The translations under genes were made by a program, and so were the position numbers. Below the pieces are notes generated by a model. The model did not search any database. It saw only the letters and a program-made list of their open reading frames with translations, and was not told where the DNA came from. From positions 1 to 64,000 of the forward strand of contig NZ_JAIMAV010000006.1 of NCBI RefSeq assembly GCF_023511815.1: DNA of 64,000 nt, written 5' to 3'. This document shows positions 52,183 through 60,340 of this stretch, piece after piece. Within the stretch, counting starts at the first letter, position 1. Every line of letters begins with the position of its first letter. The stretch is from Alicyclobacillus sp. (lineage in GTDB: Bacteria; Bacillota; Bacilli; Alicyclobacillales; Alicyclobacillaceae).

Positions 52183-52527
52183 ATGGATGTGGACAACCGC
52201 ATCGAATTTCACATCGGAGGGTGGAAGGTGGGCACCATCGGGCAGTCCTCGGGGGTGTTCAGCGGAGAGAACCTTCAGTACGGATGGCGGTCCGCCAGCA
52301 AATCGAACAGCGCGCTCGGCAAGGTCACCGGGGATGGCAACCTGGTGCAGGCGCATTCGGAGACCGTGATCGATCCGGATCAACTGGACACCTGGGTCCA
52401 GAAGATGACGCCGGTGCACGAATGGATGCCGGCGAGCCCCGCCCTCCTGAGACTCCTCGCCCAGCGGCGCAGGACGTACCGGCGCGCGGCGATGGGCCCG
52501 GCGGATGGGGGGCGCGGCTGGCCGTGA
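52183..52527 (+). CDS. Small GW/KSN-family protein 3 with C-terminal extension
   Basis: A 114-residue protein beginning MDVDNRIEFHIGGWKVGTIG, then QSSGVFSGENLQYGWRSASK, SNSALGKVTGDGN and VIDPDQLDTWV. Unlike the two divergent paralogues it has a basic C-terminal extension (LLRLLAQRRRTYRRAAMG). ATG at 52183 or GTG at 52189, after GGAAGGGGG. It is divergent from paralogues 1 and 2, sharing a 113-bp control region with them. Confidence 0.68.
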   Translation: MDVDNRIEFHIGGWKVGTIGQSSGVFSGENLQYGWRSASKSNSALGKVTGDGNLVQAHSETVIDPDQLDTWVQKMTPVHEWMPASPALLRLLAQRRRTYRRAAMGPADGGRGWP

Positions 52528-52547
52528 CCCATTCCCCGCGTCACGGC

Positions 52548-52745
52548 CTAGTCCGTTGCCGGATCGCCCGTTCCCCGCGAACCGGGGGCGGTCTCCTCGA
52601 GGCGTTGGACCAGCGCCTGCAGCCGGTCCAACTCCGCCTCCAGGCGCCGCTGGTGGCGCACCAGGTACCCGACGTACACCAGCGTCCCGCCCCAAACCAC
52701 GGTGCACGCCGCCCACAGATATCCGAGATGCTGCATCCCGCTCAC
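52548..52745 (-). CDS. ccmD: CcmD-like small membrane protein
   Basis: A 65-residue protein with one membrane helix (YLWAACTVVWGGTLVYVGYL) followed by RRLEAELDRLQALVQRLEE, a charged coiled coil: the CcmD pattern. CcmD links CcmC and CcmE and aids release of holo-CcmE. GTG at 52745 overlaps the ccmC stop by four bases, and it is the last gene of the ccm operon. Small size makes the family match less certain than its position. Confidence 0.8.
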   Translation of the reverse strand: MSGMQHLGYLWAACTVVWGGTLVYVGYLVRHQRRLEAELDRLQALVQRLEETAPGSRGTGDPATD

Positions 52746-53452
52746 CGTCCTCGGTCCGTTCCCAGATCCGCCCGCACATGCAGACGCCGAATCGTCTCAC
52801 CCAGCTGGAGCAACTGCATCGCCTGCAGCGCGCCCCGCACCCTCAGGCCGAGGAGCGCCAGGTACCACAGGAAAAACGCGAGAAACCCGAACAACAGCGT
52901 GCCCGCCATCGCCATCGGCATGTGAAACCCGGTGTCATCCACCACCGACGGGTGGATGGAACGCCACCAGGTCACCGACAGGTGGATGATCGGGACGTCG
53001 ATGAAGGCGACGACGGCGTACGCGGCGGCGATCCTCGCCCGCCGCTCCACACCGGCGAGGGTCGCCCGCAACAACAGGTACCCGACATACAGAAACCACA
53101 GGATGAGCGTCGTGGTCAGGCGCGGGTCCCACGTCCACCAGGTGTTCCAAATGGGCCTGGCCCACAGCGATCCGCTCACCAGTGTCAGGGTCGTGTACAC
53201 GACGCCGATCTCGGCCGAGCTGGCCGACACCACATCCCACACCGGACGATTGCGCAGCAACACCGCCAGGGCCGCGAGAAACGTCACGAAAAACGCCACC
53301 AGTCCCGTCCACGCGCTCGCCACGTGAAAATACATGATCCGCACCAGGTCGCCCATCTGCTGTTCCGGAGGCGACCAGATGAGCGCCAGATACAAAAACA
53401 CCAGACCCGACACGCCGGACGCGGCCGCCATCCAAGAGATCGCTCGGTTCAT
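52742..53452 (-). CDS. ccmC: Heme-handling protein CcmC
   Basis: A 236-residue protein with six helices. The WWD heme domain is present: SGSLWARPIWNTWWTWDPRL, flanked by conserved His in IMYFHVASAWTG and IIHLSVTWW. It attaches heme to CcmE on the outer face of the membrane. ATG at 53452, with GGAGGGCTGAC upstream, lies one base after the ccmB stop. Confidence 0.93.
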   Translation of the reverse strand: MNRAISWMAAASGVSGLVFLYLALIWSPPEQQMGDLVRIMYFHVASAWTGLVAFFVTFLAALAVLLRNRPVWDVVSASSAEIGVVYTTLTLVSGSLWARPIWNTWWTWDPRLTTTLILWFLYVGYLLLRATLAGVERRARIAAAYAVVAFIDVPIIHLSVTWWRSIHPSVVDDTGFHMPMAMAGTLLFGFLAFFLWYLALLGLRVRGALQAMQLLQLGETIRRLHVRADLGTDRGR

Positions 53453-53453
53453 G

Positions 53454-54128
53454 TCAGCCCTCCACCACCGATTCGTAGACCAGCCAGGGCACCAGCAGCA
53501 TCGCAATCAGATAGGCCAACACCAGCTCCACCCAGACCCGCGGGTGCCCCAGGGCCGGCGCCAGTGCGTCGGCCGTCAGCCGCACGACCCCGATGAACAG
53601 CGGGATCGTCAGCGGAAACAGCAAAAGCGGCGTCAGCACATCGCGAAGACGGGTATGGGCCGTCAGCGCCGCGACGAACGTCGTCACGCCGCCGAGGCCG
53701 AGGATGCCCGCGACAAGCGCGAAGCCCAGCAGTCTCCCGTCGACAGGGGTGGGCGGATGCAGAAACAACAGCCAGGCGCCCGCGATGACCGCGCCGCAGG
53801 CCAAGAGAAAAATGCTGACACTCACCCAACGGGCGTAGAAGATGATGCTGCGGTCGACGGGCGCGAGGAGGATCCCCTCGCCTCCGCCCCACTCCACATC
53901 CTTGGCATCGTGGCGGTGCACCCCGACCGTCGCGGCGTAAAACAGGTTCAACCACAGCAGGCCGGCCGCCCAGTCGGCGGGGATTCGTTCCGCCGCATCC
54001 AGGGCGATCCCGGTGACGAACACCAGCATCACCCCGAAACTGACGCTGGCGGCGAAGAATTGCGGCCGCCGGATCTCGATGCGAAGGTCGCGCCACACCA
54101 GGGCCAGAAACGCACGCCAGGCCGTCAT
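53454..54128 (-). CDS. ccmB: Heme export ABC transporter permease CcmB
   Basis: A 224-residue permease with about six helices (LALVWRDLRIEIRRP start, VMLVFVTGIALD, GGEGILLAPVDRSIIFYARW, LLLFPLTIPLFIGVV). It works with CcmA to release holo-CcmE. ATG at 54128 overlaps the ccmA stop (ATGA). Confidence 0.92.
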   Translation of the reverse strand: MTAWRAFLALVWRDLRIEIRRPQFFAASVSFGVMLVFVTGIALDAAERIPADWAAGLLWLNLFYAATVGVHRHDAKDVEWGGGEGILLAPVDRSIIFYARWVSVSIFLLACGAVIAGAWLLFLHPPTPVDGRLLGFALVAGILGLGGVTTFVAALTAHTRLRDVLTPLLLFPLTIPLFIGVVRLTADALAPALGHPRVWVELVLAYLIAMLLVPWLVYESVVEG

Positions 54129-54751
54129 CCGTCCACCACCAGGCGGCCCCAGCGCAGGGTGAAGCGCCGGTCGGGGCGCCAACCGTCGGGGGTGTCGTGC
54201 ATCACCGCAAACACCGCGGCGCCGCGCGCCGCCGCGTCCTCCAACAGCCCGAGGACCACCCGCCGCCCCTTCGCGTCCAGGCCATCCAACGGTTCGTCGA
54301 GCAACAGCACGTCCGGTTCGTGCAGCATCGCGCGCGCGACGGCCAGGCGCTGGCGCATCCCCTTGGAGTACTCGCGCACCGGCCGCGCGCCGACATCCCC
54401 GAGACCGACGCGCTCCAACCAGCGCTTTGCTCGCCGCCGCGTGTCCCGCAGGCCGTACAGCCCACCGAACAGGACGAGGTTTTCCGCCCCGGTCAGATCC
54501 CCGTACAGCATCGGCTGCTGCAGGACCACCCCCAGATGCCGGCGGCCGGCGGGGCCGAGCGGGCGGCCGTCCCACAGCACCCGGCCGCGCGAGGGGCGTG
54601 ACAGGCCGGCCATCACCCGCAGGAGCGTAGTCTTTCCGCTGCCGTTGGGCGCCGTGAGAAGGTGGCGGACACCCGGCTCTAGCGCCAGGCAGATCTCCTC
54701 GATCACGGGCTGAAGATCATACGCCTTGGTGACATCCTCCAGGACCAGCAC
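54125..54751 (-). CDS. ccmA: Heme export ABC transporter ATPase CcmA
   Basis: A 208-residue ATPase: Walker A APNGSGKTTLL, Q-loop VVLQQPMLYGDL, signature EYSKGMRQRLA, Walker B VLLLDEPLDGLD. It powers CcmAB. GTG at 54751 follows GGGAGGGCGTAGC, which contains the stop of the upstream unknown gene. The signature is SKG rather than SGG, seen in some CcmA proteins. Confidence 0.92.
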   Translation of the reverse strand: MLVLEDVTKAYDLQPVIEEICLALEPGVRHLLTAPNGSGKTTLLRVMAGLSRPSRGRVLWDGRPLGPAGRRHLGVVLQQPMLYGDLTGAENLVLFGGLYGLRDTRRRAKRWLERVGLGDVGARPVREYSKGMRQRLAVARAMLHEPDVLLLDEPLDGLDAKGRRVVLGLLEDAAARGAAVFAVMHDTPDGWRPDRRFTLRWGRLVVDG

Positions 54752-54752
54752 G

Positions 54753-55658
54753 CTACGCCCTCCCGGTGGGGGACTGCCCCCGCAACGCCAGGATTCGGCG
54801 CTTGAGCGCCTCCCGGCGCCGACGGTACGTCGGCTCATCCACCTGTCCCTGTTCGTACGCGCGTTCCAATCGCATCCACGCCGACCACACGGAGGCCTCC
54901 GCATCGCGCGGCTCTTTCGCGCGCCCCTCACCGCTTCGGCGGATGCTGATCAACCCGACCGTCAGGACGAAGGCGGCGAGGATCAGATTGCTCACCGCCT
55001 GCAGCGCACCCGCTCCATCCTGGTGATGCAGACCGATGACCTTCACGCCCGCCGGGGCCGGGGCATCGGTCGGCGCAGGCATCCACTGCAGGGACAGCGG
55101 CCAATCCTCGCCTTCGCGGATCCCGAGCCGGGTGAACACCCGAAAGGTCGTTCCCGAGATATCGACCGTCCGGGTGCTGGTGAGGACGCCCTGCGCCGCC
55201 AGAGAGACCTGCCCCTCCGGGACGTACACCAACGCCTCGTCCACCGGGGCGTCGGCATGCCACGGCACGGTCCTGGCCGCACCCGGCATCGGGAGCCGGT
55301 ACGTGATGGTCAGATCCATCGTCGCGTCCGGCGCCGTCCCGGACACCTGAACCGCAAGGTTCCGAACGGTCGCCCCAAGCCCCGGCGGCGCGTCGACCGT
55401 GACGTCCTCCGCGCCCTCGGGCAGCGTGAAGGTGTCGTCCACTCGACCGCCGGCCGTCACCCGCAGCGCCTCCATCACCCGCACCGTGTGCGCGACGGGC
55501 GCTGGGATGAGAAACAGCTGCAGGCGCTCGATGCGCGTGGCGGTCTTGGCGGACGCGTCGCCGGGCCACACCGCCAACCACACCGCGATCAGAAGCGCGA
55601 CGCACCTGCCGGCGTGAAACCGCCTTGCCCAAACGCTCGGCCGCATCCGGTTTCTCAT
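54753..55658 (-). CDS. Unrecognised membrane protein inside the ccm operon
   Basis: A 301-residue protein: a signal peptide or anchor (CVALLIAVWLAVWPGDASA), an extracytoplasmic region of about 180 residues predicted to be beta-rich (THTV-like AHTVRVMEALRVTAGGRVDD, FTLPEGAEDVTVDAPPG, YRLPMPGAARTVPWHAD), one membrane helix (AVSNLILAAFVLTVGLISI) and a cytoplasmic helical tail (WMRLERAYEQGQVDEPTYRRRREALK) similar to the tail of CcmF. ATG at 55658 overlaps the ccmF stop (ATGA) and is one base before ccmA. It has no cysteine in the mature part seen, so it is not CcmG. A role in heme or apocytochrome handling is inference from position. Confidence 0.75.
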   Translation of the reverse strand: MRNRMRPSVWARRFHAGRCVALLIAVWLAVWPGDASAKTATRIERLQLFLIPAPVAHTVRVMEALRVTAGGRVDDTFTLPEGAEDVTVDAPPGLGATVRNLAVQVSGTAPDATMDLTITYRLPMPGAARTVPWHADAPVDEALVYVPEGQVSLAAQGVLTSTRTVDISGTTFRVFTRLGIREGEDWPLSLQWMPAPTDAPAPAGVKVIGLHHQDGAGALQAVSNLILAAFVLTVGLISIRRSGEGRAKEPRDAEASVWSAWMRLERAYEQGQVDEPTYRRRREALKRRILALRGQSPTGRA

Positions 55659-57856
55659 CCCCCGGCTCCCCCCTCGCCAACCCGCGCCAGGCGCATGTCT
55701 TCCTCCAGCTCCCGCTCGAGCCGGGCCCGAAGCGCTTGCGCCATTCGCTCCTCCCGCTCCACCGCCGCCCACAGGCTCGCCCGCCGCGCCCGGTACTCCG
55801 CCTCATCCAGCTTGCCCATCCTGCGGTCGTATTCCAGGTCCGCCATCTCCCGGTACAGCGCGTCCACTCCGGCGGGCTCCTCCGCGGCCGCCTTCGTCCG
55901 GCGGCCATCCGGCCACAGACTGATGAGGGTTCCGATGATCCAACCATAACCGCCGACCCAAATCCACTGGACCAGCGGATTGACGTGCAGGTCAAAGATC
56001 GCCACGTCTCCGCGGTCGGGCGACGTGCCGAGCAACACCACGTACAGGTCCTGCATCGGCTGGGAGTACAGCGCGACGTTGGTGGTCGGCTGCTGGCCGT
56101 CGTTGTAAAACGTCGCCGAGGGTTGGACGACGCCGAGCGTCCGGCCGCGCTGTTCCACCGTCAGATTGGCGTACAGGTCGCGCGACGCCGTGCCCGGGCG
56201 GACGCCCATACCCGTGAAGGTCAGATGGTACCCGCCGAGATCCGCCGACTGACCGGGCGCGAGCTCAACCTGCGCGTCCAGGTGGCAGGTCCCCGACGCC
56301 GCGATCCCGACGGCCATCACGGCGACGGCGGCGTGCACCAGATAGCCGCCGTAGCGCCGGCGCTGCTGTGCGACGAGGCGGACGAGCGACCGCCACGGCC
56401 CGTCGTTCGTCAACATCCGCCGCACCCGCACGCCGCGGACGAACTCCGCCGCCACCGTCCACAGGTTGAACACGGCGGCCGCCACCGCGAGCGAGCCGAG
56501 GATGCTGCCGCGGTGATAGGCCATCTCCAGCAGGGCGGCCGCCCCCGCCGCCACCAGGACGGCGGCGCCAAGCGGCGCCAAAAGCGCGCGCCCCACACCT
56601 TGGAGGTTCGCCCGCCGCCAGGCGACCCACGGCCCCACGCCCATCAGAAACAGCACGCACACGGCGAGCGGCATGTTGACCGCGTTGTAAAACGGGGCGT
56701 CGACCATCATCCGCCGGCCGCCGAGCGCCTCGGAGACGATGGGAAACAGCGTCCCCCACAGCACCGCGAACGCGCTGGCGAGAAACAGGAGATTGTTGAG
56801 AAGAAACGCCGACTCCTTGGAGACCACCGCCTCCAGCCGGCGCTGGGTGCGCAACTGCGGCCAGCGCCAGACGATGAGCGCCGCGGCCACCGCCGCCCAC
56901 AGGCCGAGGAAGCTGAGAAACCAGGCGCCGAGCGGCGCGTTCGCGAACGCGTGGATGCTCCACAGAACGCCGCTTCGGGTGAGGAACGTCCCGAACAGCG
57001 TCAGCAGAAAGGTCAGCGAGACCAGCACCACGTTCCACGCCTTGAGCAGTCCCCGCTTCTCCTGCACGATGGCGGAGTGCAGAAACGCGGTCGCCGTGAG
57101 CCACGGCAAAAGCGACGCGTTCTCCACCGGATCCCATGCCCAGTACCCGCCCCACCCAAGTTCCTCGTACGACCAGTGCGCGCCGTACAGGATCCCGATG
57201 CTCAAAAACAACCACGACACCAGCGTCCAGCGCCGGGTCACCTTCAGCCACACGGAATCCGTGCGCCCGAGCCACAACCCGGCAATCGCGTAGGCGAACG
57301 GGATGGAGAATCCGATGTATCCGAGGTAGAGATTGACCGGATGCACGGTCATCCCGGGGTTCTGCAGCAATGGATTCAATCCGGCGGGAGGCACGGCGTG
57401 GTCCGTCCGCACGAACGGGTTGGCGGCCACGTTCAGCAACAGGGCGTAAAACAGGGTGATGCACGAGAGCACCACGGCGACCACCGGCAGCATGCGGTCG
57501 CTGTCCTCGTGCCGCGCGTGCACGGCAACCGCGGCATACAGCGTCAGGACCAGCGACCAGAACAGCAGGGAACCCGCGTTGCCCCCCCAGAACGCCGCGA
57601 TCCGATAGACGAGCGGCAGCCCCGGGCCGGTGTACGCGGCCACATACGGGTAGGTGTAGTCCCCGGCCAACAACAGGCGGATCAGCGCCGCCGAGGCGAT
57701 GGCGGCGCACACAAACACCCACAGCTGCATCCATCTGCCCGCACGGCGCCACCCGGCTCGGCCCGTCCAAACCGCCATCCCGTGGACCGCAAGGGCCGCC
57801 GTCACCGAGACCAAAAGGACGCGGAGGGCGGCTTGTCCGATGAGTCCAGTCAGCAC
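55655..57856 (-). CDS. ccmF: Cytochrome c heme lyase CcmF with a CcmI/SHOCT-like tail
   Basis: A 733-residue protein with about 15 helices. The WWD heme motif GWGGYWAWDPVENASLLPWL and flanking SIPFAYA and LAFVVLL-type helices are typical of CcmF. It joins heme from CcmE to apocytochrome CxxCH. After the last helix, a C-terminal tail (MADLEYDRRMGKLDEAEYRA and a long charged helix) resembles the N-terminal part of CcmI/CycH, suggesting that a CcmI-like function is fused. GTG at 57856 follows GGGGAGG. Confidence 0.92.
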   Translation of the reverse strand: MLTGLIGQAALRVLLVSVTAALAVHGMAVWTGRAGWRRAGRWMQLWVFVCAAIASAALIRLLLAGDYTYPYVAAYTGPGLPLVYRIAAFWGGNAGSLLFWSLVLTLYAAVAVHARHEDSDRMLPVVAVVLSCITLFYALLLNVAANPFVRTDHAVPPAGLNPLLQNPGMTVHPVNLYLGYIGFSIPFAYAIAGLWLGRTDSVWLKVTRRWTLVSWLFLSIGILYGAHWSYEELGWGGYWAWDPVENASLLPWLTATAFLHSAIVQEKRGLLKAWNVVLVSLTFLLTLFGTFLTRSGVLWSIHAFANAPLGAWFLSFLGLWAAVAAALIVWRWPQLRTQRRLEAVVSKESAFLLNNLLFLASAFAVLWGTLFPIVSEALGGRRMMVDAPFYNAVNMPLAVCVLFLMGVGPWVAWRRANLQGVGRALLAPLGAAVLVAAGAAALLEMAYHRGSILGSLAVAAAVFNLWTVAAEFVRGVRVRRMLTNDGPWRSLVRLVAQQRRRYGGYLVHAAVAVMAVGIAASGTCHLDAQVELAPGQSADLGGYHLTFTGMGVRPGTASRDLYANLTVEQRGRTLGVVQPSATFYNDGQQPTTNVALYSQPMQDLYVVLLGTSPDRGDVAIFDLHVNPLVQWIWVGGYGWIIGTLISLWPDGRRTKAAAEEPAGVDALYREMADLEYDRRMGKLDEAEYRARRASLWAAVEREERMAQALRARLERELEEDMRLARVGEGGAGG

Positions 57857-57878
57857 ACACGAACCTCCCCGCCAGCCG

Positions 57879-58307
57879 TCACGCGGATGGTGCGGCCGTG
57901 TTCGTCGCGTCCTTGGCCTGGTACTTGGACGGGCACTTGATGAGCAGTTTGCTCGCCACGAATTCGCCGTCCGCGCCCAGCCGGCCGGTGACCACCACCG
58001 GCCAGTCGTTGCTGAAGTCGTCCGGTCGATCCCCGTGATAGATCACGGGCAATGCGCGCGACGTCGGATCATCCCGGACCTCGAATCGAAGCACCCGGGC
58101 GGCCGGGTCCCAGCGCACGGTCGAACCGACGATGGTACCGCTGACGGTGGCCTCCTTGCCGATTGCGCTTTGCCCCTCACGGTACAGCTCGTTGACGGTC
58201 AGATAATACGTCGCCGCCTTGGTCGCCGCGGTTTGAATCAGCACCCCGATGACGGCCGCAATCACGACCAGGAGGGCAATCAACTTGGCGCGCGTGGAAA
58301 CATTCAC
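57879..58307 (-). CDS. ccmE: Heme chaperone CcmE, CXXXY variant
   Basis: A 142-residue protein: one helix (LIALLVVIAAVIGVLIQTA), then a beta-barrel (ATVSGTIVGSTV, LPVIYHGDRPDDFSND, VVVTGRLGADGEFVASKLLI). Where E. coli has HDENY with heme-binding His130, this has KCPSKY, Cys125-x3-Tyr129, the CXXXY signature of the variant CcmE of archaea and sulfate reducers. Heme would be carried through Cys. GTG at 58307 is the likely start. Confidence 0.92.
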   Translation of the reverse strand: MNVSTRAKLIALLVVIAAVIGVLIQTAATKAATYYLTVNELYREGQSAIGKEATVSGTIVGSTVRWDPAARVLRFEVRDDPTSRALPVIYHGDRPDDFSNDWPVVVTGRLGADGEFVASKLLIKCPSKYQAKDATNTAAPSA

Positions 58308-58370
58308 GTCCCTGACATCCCCTCGCGAAAAATCGAGATGGTGCCACCCCATCGGGATCGTCCCGACCCC

Positions 58371-58955
58371 TCACAGGTAATCCCGAAGTCGGCCCGGCAG
58401 GTCCGGCGACACCTTGGGCGTCCCCTCGTCCGGACGGTCCTCGCCGGATGCGCGCGCGAAACGCCCGCAATCGGCCGCATCCGCCTCGTCGCGCAAGTCG
58501 TCATGAACGCACCGAGCCCCCGGCTGCGCCGCGTTTACCGAATCCACCGCGCTGGCGGGCGTCCGCCGCCCGGCCACCAGGGCAAAGAGCGCCGCCAGCC
58601 CGGACAGGGCGATGAGCGGCACCCCCCACACCAGGGCGCCGAGTCCAGCAAACCGCGGTGCGGCCAGGACATCCGGACCGTACTCCGACTCCATCTGCGA
58701 CAGGATTTCCGCCTTCGTTCGGCCCGCCAAAAGCGCCTGCTGAATCTCGTAGCGCATGTGCAACGCGGCGGGATCCGTGGATGCGGCGGCGGTGATGGTG
58801 TCCTGTTCCCCCGGGACACGCAACTCCGCCGCGATGGCCAGGACCTGTTGCTGAATCCCCACAGGCCTGTGCGCCCGCGTCCAGACCCACCACCCCATCG
58901 CCGCAACCGCTGCAGCGCACAACAGCCCGACCGCGGACATCCGACGACGGTTCAA
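58371..58955 (-). CDS. CcmH-like protein lacking the CXXC motif
   Basis: A 194-residue protein: N-terminal helix (GLLCAAAVAAMGWWVW), a CcmH-like domain (residues 33-97: VLAIAAELRVPGEQDT, MRYEIQQALLAGRTKAEILSQM, YGPDVLAAP) and a second helix (LVWGVPLIALSGLAALFALV). In CcmH the third element is LRCPxCQ; here residues 45-51 are L-R-V-P-G-E-Q, so both redox cysteines are gone. The rest aligns well. The C-terminal tail is charged. TTG at 58955 follows CAGGAGG. First gene of the ccm operon, 145 bp after ddl. Confidence 0.8.
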   Translation of the reverse strand: MNRRRMSAVGLLCAAAVAAMGWWVWTRAHRPVGIQQQVLAIAAELRVPGEQDTITAAASTDPAALHMRYEIQQALLAGRTKAEILSQMESEYGPDVLAAPRFAGLGALVWGVPLIALSGLAALFALVAGRRTPASAVDSVNAAQPGARCVHDDLRDEADAADCGRFARASGEDRPDEGTPKVSPDLPGRLRDYL

Positions 58956-59019
58956 GGGAAAACCTCCTGACGCAACTACGGCAAATGCAAAGATTCTATC
59001 CGCGTTCAGTATACAACAT

Positions 59020-59054
59020 CCGCCCGGCACCGCACCAACCGGGGTGCCGGGCGG
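59020..59054 (-). terminator. Hairpin between ddl and the ccm operon
   Basis: CCGCCCGGCACC (59020-59031) and GGTGCCGGGCGG (59043-59054) make a perfect 12-bp stem with an 11-base loop, 46 bp past the ddl stop; GATGTTGTATACT follows on the minus strand. Probable terminator of the murF-ddl transcript. Confidence 0.6.
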
Positions 59055-59100
59055 ATGAAGGCAAGCGGCATCGGGGCCCCGCGCCAATGGCGCGGCGTCG

Positions 59101-60309
59101 TCACATCTTCCCCATCTTGCCGAGCTTTCCGCCCTGTTGAAACTTCTCCAACAAATCCGTGTCGAACGTGGTGACGTTCCGCCGTCTGCGCTCTGCGTCG
59201 CGCTTGGCGATGTCAATCAACTCCGTCAACAACTGCGTATACGTCAAACCCGCCGGTTCCCACAGATAGAAGGCAAAGGAGCCGGGAATGGTGTTGATCT
59301 CGTTGACGAACACCTCTCCGTCCTCCGTCACCAGGAAGTCCACGCGCACAACGCCCCGCGCCTGCACGGCGTGGAAGGCCTGCTGTGCCAGAGATTGGAC
59401 GCGCTCGGTCACGCCCCCCGGCAACCGGGCCGGGATCTCGCGGGCCGCGCCGGACCCTTTGTTGAAGTTCCCGCGGATGTACTTGTCGTCGTACGTCAGG
59501 AACTTCTCCCACGACACCGGCCGCTCGCACAGCGACACTCGCGACGAGGTCTCGTCTCCCAAGACGGAGACGTTGACCTCAATCGGCCGCTCGATGCCCT
59601 GTTCCACCAGGATGCGTGTGTCGTAATGGCAGGCGATCTCGATGGCCTGGCGCAGCCCCGCCTCGTCCTCCGCCCGCGAGATGCCGACGGAGGACCCGAG
59701 ATTGCACGGTTTGACGAACATCGGGTATTGCAGCCGGCCGGTCAGGCGAGTGAGGATGGCGTCCGGATCATGCTCCCAAGCGTCCCGCGTAAACCACTCG
59801 TACGGAACCACCGGGATGCCGCAGCCGCGAAAGACCGATTTCATGACGATTTTATCCATGCCCACGGCGGAGCCGACAATCCCCGCGCTGGTGTACGGGA
59901 CCCCCGTCAGCTCCAGGAACCCCTGCAGGGCCCCGTCCTCTCCGTACGTGCCGTGCAGAGCCGGGATGACCGCGTCCACCGCGATCTCCGACACCTGCGG
60001 ACCTTTGGACTTGCCGAACCAGCCTCTGCGCTCCTCCGTCTCCTGTGGCTCCAGCCGAAGGACCGAGCCGGGAACCGGTTCCCACCGCACACGGCTGGCC
60101 TGGCGCAGGAGCGAGGGCAGCCGGTCCTTGCGGAACGACTCCACCTTGGTGAACTCCGGATGGGAGTACCACATCCCGTCCTTCGCGATGTACACCGGCA
60201 GCGCATGGAACCGTTGCCCATCCAGATTCTCCATCACCTGCAGCGCGGTGACGACCGACACCTCGTGTTCCACCGAACGGCCGCCAAAGATCACCGCGAT
60301 CGTCTCCAT
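59101..60309 (-). CDS. ddl: D-alanine--D-alanine ligase
   Basis: A 402-residue ATP-grasp ligase: IFGGRSVEHEVSVVTA, PALHGTYGEDGALQGFLELTGVPYTSAG in its conserved pieces, KPCNLGSSVGISRA, FNKGSGAAREIPA and VNEINTIPGSFAFY. It makes D-Ala-D-Ala for peptidoglycan. A 40-residue insertion (RLEPQETEERRGWFGKSKG) and a basic Lys/Gly tail make it slightly longer than E. coli Ddl. ATG at 60309 follows AAGGAGGGTG. Confidence 0.93.
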   Translation of the reverse strand: METIAVIFGGRSVEHEVSVVTALQVMENLDGQRFHALPVYIAKDGMWYSHPEFTKVESFRKDRLPSLLRQASRVRWEPVPGSVLRLEPQETEERRGWFGKSKGPQVSEIAVDAVIPALHGTYGEDGALQGFLELTGVPYTSAGIVGSAVGMDKIVMKSVFRGCGIPVVPYEWFTRDAWEHDPDAILTRLTGRLQYPMFVKPCNLGSSVGISRAEDEAGLRQAIEIACHYDTRILVEQGIERPIEVNVSVLGDETSSRVSLCERPVSWEKFLTYDDKYIRGNFNKGSGAAREIPARLPGGVTERVQSLAQQAFHAVQARGVVRVDFLVTEDGEVFVNEINTIPGSFAFYLWEPAGLTYTQLLTELIDIAKRDAERRRRNVTTFDTDLLEKFQQGGKLGKMGKM

Positions 60310-60340
60310 CGGGACACCCTCCTTCGCATGCCCCGTCCCA

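Noticed and set aside
55625-57940. Long + strand frame (771 codons) opposite ccmF
   Set aside because: Antisense to ccmF with Arg/His/Gln-rich composition and no recognisable domain; shadow.
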